Below, piece after piece: positions 60,103 to 64,000 of a stretch of 64,000 nucleotides of DNA. How positions within the stretch are numbered: position 1 is the first letter of the stretch; each line of letters begins with the position of its first letter. Position numbers and translations under genes: made by a program. Source of the DNA: JAJYSO01 sp964495935 (GTDB lineage Bacteria > Bacteroidota > Bacteroidia > Flavobacteriales > Flavobacteriaceae); assembly GCA_964495935.1 (NCBI GenBank), contig CAZBXQ010000008.1:9484-73483 (forward strand), given 5' to 3'. The notes under the pieces were generated by a model. The model worked only from the letters and a program-made list of their open reading frames with translations. It was not told the DNA's origin and made no database searches.

Positions 60103-61583
60103 CTGTTCTTTCGTTTTTTCCGTTTTCTTCTCTTTTCCTCGGGATCCGATAAGGTGGCCGATTGCCATAACATCGCCTGCGCCAAGTCATCCGTCGTTTC
60201 CAATAAACCTTGGCCGATAGCCGATAGGATATCGAGATTATCCGCGCTTTGCGGTTGAGGGGCCGTTGTCGTCTGACCTGTAGCCTTATAGTTTGCGTAA
60301 GCTTGTTGACCTATGAGATCCCCTAATTCTCCTATATAGTGGTTACGGGAGTGGAGTACATATATTTCTCCATCGTCATTTTTCTTAATCCACAAATCGG
60401 GATTTTCCCGGGTTTTGCCCTTTAAATATGCAAGGACCTGTTTCCTCGTGTCTTCAATTATTCGTTGAGAATGGTCTTTTTTATTCATGAATATCATAAA
60501 AGGCTTAATATCATCTTGTTGTGAGGTTTGATTAAAGAACTGGATTAATAGACCTTTAGCCTCTGCGTCCTTGACCGAATAATCCTTTAGGATTTCGAAT
60601 AGTCGTTTATCAATTTTTTCATCCGTAAAAAGAAACATTTCTTTCATCTTACCTATCTCGCTGCCCTTATAGACAGTACCGTCCTTGTGATCGATTAAAG
60701 TATAACCAAAGGGCGGCTTGTCGTCTTTGTGATGGAAAACAATGTCAATCCCAAAAAGTTTTCGCATTTTATCCTGCAACTCACTTTCATACTCATATTT
60801 TACCTTTCCCTTATGTAGAGGGTTATTTATATGATCATTTAAATGTCTGCGGTCATCCACCCGGAAGACTTTGTTGGATGTTGATTTAGAGTATTTCGAT
60901 AGGATTGCTCTAATTTGTTTTATCCGGGCGCTATCTCGTTCTCCATTCAGATTTAAATCAGCTTTTGTAACTTTCTTTTGTTCTACACCATTTTTGAAGA
61001 TGCGGTAGGTGTTTCCATCCGAAGCCAAGCTTATTTTATAACCACTTCTTTCCATCAGGGTCTTGAGCTGCCCTATTGATGAATATTTATATTGAAGTAG
61101 CCTGTTCAATGATTTGTGGCTTTCTACTTCTAAGCCTAATTCTCTTGCCACCTTTTGCAGCGCCTGTTGAGCTTTAACACGCTCAAAATTATCTTTGATT
61201 TTCTTTCCGGTCTTTTTATCAACCCGGGTAGAAACTAAGTGAATATGATTGCTGTGTGTATCTTGATGGAAAACAATCATATAGGGCTGAGCTCCATATC
61301 CCATTTCTTCCATGAACTTTTGGCCTACCTGGATAAGTTCTTCCTTGGATTCCTTTTGGAATCGCGATGAAATAACAGCATGAAATTGAGGGGCCTTTAC
61401 CCGAGAGCGGGATGAGACAGCTTGGAGATACGTTCGTATCTCCTGCTGTCCTGTCATGGGGTTGATATGTGTTGGAAAATTTTTCATAATTAGCATTTCT
61501 GCTTTCCCCTGTTGAATCTTTTTATCATTGTACACCACACCTTGAAAGTCGTTACTCGCTGCGGCTAATATTTTTACAATCAT
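60096..61583 (-). CDS. mobB: Relaxase / mobilization nuclease (MobB-type)
   Basis: A 495-residue relaxase. An N-terminal Tyr-containing region (QGVVYNDKKI, LQAVSSRSRVKAPQFHAVISSRF) leads to the metal site HQDTHSNHIHLVSTRVD (His106, His110, His113, His115), the HxDTHxxHxH pattern of MOB-P-type relaxases. The remainder is helical with low-complexity tail KRRKRKKRKNRW. It would nick the transfer origin, probably in the repeat region at 62228-62497 just upstream. Confidence 0.9.
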   Translation of the reverse strand: MIVKILAAASNDFQGVVYNDKKIQQGKAEMLIMKNFPTHINPMTGQQEIRTYLQAVSSRSRVKAPQFHAVISSRFQKESKEELIQVGQKFMEEMGYGAQPYMIVFHQDTHSNHIHLVSTRVDKKTGKKIKDNFERVKAQQALQKVARELGLEVESHKSLNRLLQYKYSSIGQLKTLMERSGYKISLASDGNTYRIFKNGVEQKKVTKADLNLNGERDSARIKQIRAILSKYSKSTSNKVFRVDDRRHLNDHINNPLHKGKVKYEYESELQDKMRKLFGIDIVFHHKDDKPPFGYTLIDHKDGTVYKGSEIGKMKEMFLFTDEKIDKRLFEILKDYSVKDAEAKGLLIQFFNQTSQQDDIKPFMIFMNKKDHSQRIIEDTRKQVLAYLKGKTRENPDLWIKKNDDGEIYVLHSRNHYIGELGDLIGQQAYANYKATGQTTTAPQPQSADNLDILSAIGQGLLETTDDLAQAMLWQSATLSDPEEKRRKRKKRKNRW

Positions 61584-61930
61584 CCATTCGCTAATATTCT
61601 ATACACGTCTCGAAAGATGTCGTTTTGCTGCTCTTTAAGATTAATGACCTCTTGAAGTTGACGCTGAAAGGAGTCTAATTGTGTAGTAGAAATTCCCTTT
61701 TGAGTATTAACCATTCTTGCCACTTGATTGATATTATTCTCAATTTTGGCAAAGATGTTTCCTTGTTTTTCTACGAAGTCCGTAATCAATTTTTGCTCTC
61801 CCTTTCCGACTTTTTCTTCCATCGTCGAAATGATAAAATCGGTGAGTGTAGTATTTCTTTTTCTGCATTGGGTTAACCATTTTTTTTCGAGCTCATGCTC
61901 TACTCTAAATGATATTTTTCGATCTTTCAT
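61580..61930 (-). CDS. mobA: Mobilization accessory protein (MobA-type, ribbon-helix-helix)
   Basis: A 116-residue protein: N-terminal RKISFRVEHELEKKWLTQCRKRNTTLTDFIISTMEEKV (ribbon-helix-helix), then a coiled coil with LEQLQ-type helices (NINQVARMVNTQKGISTTQLDSFQRQLQEV). Typical partner of MobB that binds oriT and brings the relaxase. It overlaps the relaxase gene by four bases. Confidence 0.88.
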   Translation of the reverse strand: MKDRKISFRVEHELEKKWLTQCRKRNTTLTDFIISTMEEKVGKGEQKLITDFVEKQGNIFAKIENNINQVARMVNTQKGISTTQLDSFQRQLQEVINLKEQQNDIFRDVYRILANG

Positions 61931-62227
61931 AACCCAATTTTCTACTCCAAATATGGGGTAAATTAAGCTGTGTTTCCAAGCGTTTTGCGTTTGAGCGATT
62001 GATAAATAGTGATAAATAATGATGTGTAATAGAAAGCAAATTGACTTCTTTCGGCCAATTTGTCATTGGGGAAGAATACTGTGTTTTCTCTAATTCTAAT
62101 TGAAGGATTTGTGAGTTCCGAACAAATCCCAAGCCCTTTTGAAAAAAGGCAAGAATGTCTTTGGAGACGAGAAGTGAAACGAGCGTCGGACAAAGACACA
62201 TCTTGCCACTTTCCCTGTGTCAATTAA
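61931..62227. other. Upstream region of the mob genes
   Basis: About 300 bases with no convincing frame before the 114-bp repeats. Likely promoter and mobilization-protein binding region. A CATATTTG-like box on the minus strand near 61945 is a weak -7 candidate. Confidence 0.35.
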
Positions 62228-62497
62228 AACAGGTAATGTTGGAAGTCTGCATGACCCTACTGGTAGGGGAATCACGGAAATTTGTGAAGTAAAAACGCCG
62301 TTTTTGCGAGACTTGCCTTATGCGATCTATGTCGGAAGTCGAACAGGTAATGTCGGAAGTCCGCATTAGCCCACTATCTGGGCGTTTACCGCAATTCATG
62401 GGATAAAAAACGGTCTTTTCTAAGTCTATTATGCATTAACCTATGTCGGAAGTCCAACAGGCCATGTATGAAGTCCGCATTAGCCCACTGTCAGGAC
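62228..62497. repeat. Three 114-bp tandem repeats, oriT candidate
   Basis: Copies begin at 62228, 62342 and 62456 (period exactly 114) with the core AACAGGTAATGTCGGAAGTC, then a short hairpin: CCCTAC-TG-GTAGGG in copy 1 and GCCCA-CTATC-TGGGC in copy 2, so the stem is kept while its sequence changes; copy 3 is weakened. Located just upstream of mobA/mobB, as expected for the transfer origin or a replication/partition site. Confidence 0.65.
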
Positions 62498-62560
62498 GTT
62501 TGTATGTATTATGGTCGTTTTTTTGACGTTTGAGTTACAAAACGGTGTCAAAAATAGTTC

Positions 62561-62588
62561 TGTAACTTTTGTAACTTTTTTTGTAACC
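62561..62588. repeat. Right copy of the 28-bp inverted GTTACAAA repeat
   Basis: The exact reverse complement of 19368-19395. Further GTTACAAA boxes lie nearby (62533-62541 and 62630-62637). Inverted at both ends of the element, as expected for arm-type recombination sites. Confidence 0.65.
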
Positions 62589-62673
62589 GTGTAAGTAAAT
62601 GATATACAATGTATTATGACGATAGTTACAAAATTACAAAAATGATGATGAAAAGTATTTTTTATTCTTACCA

Positions 62674-63846
62674 TTAAAAATTGAAGTCAATTTCCGTTAG
62701 CTCTTGGTCTGCTTCCTCGGTTCTCGAAATGTATTTTTCAGTGATCCGTATGTCATGATGTCTTGCCTGGTCGCGTACTTTTTTTGCGGCAACACCCAAC
62801 AATAAGAGGTTGGTGATCCCCGTATCTTTTAAGCTGTAAAACTGGTACACGTTTGATAAGTTTAGAACCTTTCTCATCTTTGCCCATTCGTCCGAAATTT
62901 TCTTTGGAGCTAATTTTTTCTTACCGGGTTTGAAGTCATTTTGTGAAAAAAGATAGTCAGAATTGTTAGCTTTTTTGAGATGGTTTATGAGTAAGAAAAG
63001 CAACTTTTTTGGGATCGTTACAGTACCATTTGTTCCGTTTTTTGAAATCTCTCCGGGGATGAAAATAGTCCTTTCGCGTAGGTTCACATTTTGCACTTTT
63101 AGTTTTGTTAATTCGGTTCTCCTGATGAAACAAAAATAGGTGGTCATGGAGAGGGTTAGATAGCTTGGAGATGTTTCGGCGAGATATTCAAATATTCTTT
63201 TTCGAATATCATTCGGCAGGGTCTGTCTCTTTTTTTTGGAGACCTTCCGCTTCTGAATCTTTTCTGCTGGATTTGAAGTGATGATATTTCGATCGGTCAT
63301 GAATATTCCTATTTGGCTAAGAAAATTCAGATGATTGTTACTGGTTCTGGCGGTTCGTTTTAGTTCAAAATAGATATAGTCCAAATATTTTATGATGAAG
63401 TCCCGGGTGAATTCGACCGCTGCCATATTGAGATTATCGGATCGTTTTTGGTACTTGGCTATGACTGTCACGAATGATTTATAGGATCTAAGTGTGTCGG
63501 GACGAATGAGGCCGTCTTTAAGTTTTCTTTCCGCTTGTTGGATAAATTGGTTGAGTACCTGAGTAAAAGGCTTGAAATTGCCTTTACTGTCTCCATCCAT
63601 GAAAGGAGACCAACCTTGTCTTAGTTCATGGTTAATATTTTCGCATAATCTTAAGGCAAGTCTTTTTCTTTCTCTTTTGTTTTTGACGGGGGGAACGCTT
63701 TTTCTAAATCTCTTAAAGCTATTTTTTCCGGGAATCCTGTAATAGTAGACAATCCGCCAGTCTGATCCTGTGGTTTGTTTTAGTTGGGCTGGTTTATAAT
63801 CTAAAAAAAGCTTTTTGGGGTATTTTTTTTCGTAGAAAATGGACAT
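62674..63846 (-). CDS. int: Tyrosine recombinase (integrase)
   Basis: A 390-residue Bacteroidota-type tyrosine recombinase. N-terminal arm/core-binding parts (about 1-200) lead to the catalytic domain: FCFIRRTELTKLKVQNV (catalytic Arg at 242), box II YQFYSLKDTGITNLLLLG (H-x-L-R replaced by Y-S-L-K, as in this family), ARHHDIRITEKYI with the nucleophile Tyr372. It lies 100 bases from the tRNA end at attR and would catalyse integration and excision at the tRNA 3' end. Confidence 0.92.
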   Translation of the reverse strand: MSIFYEKKYPKKLFLDYKPAQLKQTTGSDWRIVYYYRIPGKNSFKRFRKSVPPVKNKRERKRLALRLCENINHELRQGWSPFMDGDSKGNFKPFTQVLNQFIQQAERKLKDGLIRPDTLRSYKSFVTVIAKYQKRSDNLNMAAVEFTRDFIIKYLDYIYFELKRTARTSNNHLNFLSQIGIFMTDRNIITSNPAEKIQKRKVSKKKRQTLPNDIRKRIFEYLAETSPSYLTLSMTTYFCFIRRTELTKLKVQNVNLRERTIFIPGEISKNGTNGTVTIPKKLLFLLINHLKKANNSDYLFSQNDFKPGKKKLAPKKISDEWAKMRKVLNLSNVYQFYSLKDTGITNLLLLGVAAKKVRDQARHHDIRITEKYISRTEEADQELTEIDFNF

Positions 63847-63873
63847 TTTTTTTCTCGGTTAGTGGCGAACTAC

Positions 63874-63893
63874 TGACCGAAGTATGACCGACC
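63874..63893. repeat. Right copy of the TGACCG double-motif site
   Basis: TGACCGAAGTATGACCGACC, matching the left site at 19178 in 16 of the first 20 bases with the same spacing and orientation. It lies between the integrase gene and attR. Confidence 0.6.
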
Positions 63894-63906
63894 ATTTTAA
63901 TAAGAA

Positions 63907-63934
63907 ACGCCCCAAAGTGGCTACTGTGGGGCGT
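63907..63934 (-). terminator. Hairpin downstream of the tRNA gene, replacing its terminator
   Basis: ACGCCCCA (63907-63914) / TGGGGCGT (63927-63934), perfect 8-bp stem with a 12-base loop. On the minus strand it follows the tRNA 3' end and is itself followed by TTTCTTATT, a weak T-tract. The ICE therefore seems to bring a substitute terminator for the tRNA. Confidence 0.65.
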
Positions 63935-63945
63935 CTCGAGGGCTT

Positions 63946-63967
63946 TAGTAGCGGGAACTGGACTCGA
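63946..63967. repeat. attR: tRNA 3' end, right junction of the ICE
   Basis: TAGTAGCGGGAACTGGA then CTCGA, paired with 19078-19099. It lies within the tRNA acceptor/T-arm region, so the intact tRNA is rebuilt on this side. Confidence 0.92.
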
Positions 63968-64000
63968 ACCAGTGACCTTCGGGTTATGAGCCCGACGAGC
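63949..64000 (-). tRNA. tRNA with CAT anticodon (tRNA-Met or tRNA-Ile2), partial
   Basis: The minus strand reads an anticodon stem-loop CGGG-CTCATAA-CCCG with CAT anticodon, then a T-arm ACTGG-TTCGAGT-CCAGT and an acceptor strand ending TCCCGCT plus discriminator A at 63949. The 5' half lies beyond the window. CAT could be elongator Met or lysidine-modified Ile; no CCA is encoded. This is the ICE insertion site. Confidence 0.92.

Larger units (their letters stand above)
19078..63962. mobile_element. Integrative and conjugative element in a tRNA gene
   Basis: The element is bounded by a direct repeat of the tRNA 3' end (19078-19099 and 63946-63967; 21 of 22 bases equal). It encodes a tyrosine recombinase next to the intact tRNA, mobilization proteins with a HxDTHxxHxH relaxase, a ParA protein, a Bacteroidota-type type IV secretion set (TraE, F, G, J, K, M, N), a coupling ATPase, replication proteins and a divergent repressor region. 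Left-arm genes run on the plus strand and right-arm transfer genes on the minus strand. Cargo includes the nuclease-dead Cas12f-like gene with guide arrays, two HTH regulators, a Fic protein and unknown genes. The gene set looks complete enough for self-transfer. Confidence 0.93.

Noticed and set aside
62480..62674. A 64-residue minus-strand frame
   Set aside because: It is low complexity, covering the GTAACTTTTGTAAC-type repeats, and has no protein-like pattern.

Overview
The window looks like a chromosome segment of a marine or soil Flavobacteriaceae-type Bacteroidota. It is AT-rich, its promoters have the TTTG / TAnnTTTG form, it lacks strong Shine-Dalgarno sites, and its conjugation genes are of the Bacteroides tra type. 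About 45 kb of the 64 kb is one integrative and conjugative element (ICE).

Chromosomal flank (1-19077). It holds a GH130-type glycosidase (5' end outside the window) convergent with a two-domain GT4 glycosyltransferase, an SDR oxidoreductase, and a glycosyltransferase / UDP-galactopyranose mutase pair. A stress-like set follows: a frameshifted AraC regulator, a decayed CsbD gene, an Lmo0937-type membrane peptide, a flavodoxin-fold reductase, two small basic Rho_N-like proteins and a coiled-coil lipoprotein. Next come a three-gene operon (QEGLA/DUF1704 metallopeptidase, glutathione-synthase-like ATP-grasp, AstE/aspartoacylase-like hydrolase) and a Fic protein.

ICE (19078-63962). It is inserted in the 3' end of a tRNA with a CAT anticodon, of which part is seen at the right edge. 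A 22-bp direct repeat with one mismatch marks the ends. The original tRNA terminator appears to be stranded at the left end. The left arm (+ strand) has a repressor/divergent control region, a large primase-helicase and a string of small ICE genes. The right arm (- strand) runs from the integrase through an oriT-like repeat region, mobilization genes, a ParA protein, a type IV secretion set (traE, F, G, J, K, M, N and associated periplasmic proteins), a coupling ATPase, an M23 peptidase, a JAB-domain protein and a 2154-residue primase/methylase/helicase fusion. An unknown accessory operon follows.

The most interesting part is 26042-28953. A 390-residue protein resembles a compact Cas12f/TnpB-type effector. 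It keeps the RuvC-I Asp but has Ser in place of the RuvC-II Glu, and it ends before the zinc ribbon and RuvC-III. Around it are four mini-CRISPR arrays in the same orientation, with 36-nt repeats and 30-nt spacers. Each array directly abuts a nearly identical ~79-nt scaffold. That scaffold can form two hairpins, an anti-repeat that pairs with the adjoining repeat, and a GTTGAG loop complementary to the CTCAAC that ends every complete repeat. Each unit is therefore laid out like a natural single-guide RNA (tracr part + repeat + spacer in cis). Three of the four scaffolds start at the stop codon of an unrelated gene. No cas1, cas2 or sigma factor gene is present. I read this as an RNA-guided DNA-binding (probably regulatory) system carried by the ICE; its targets are unknown.

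A second unusual feature is a complete DnaJ-type J domain (with HPD) inserted into the VirB4-type ATPase TraG.
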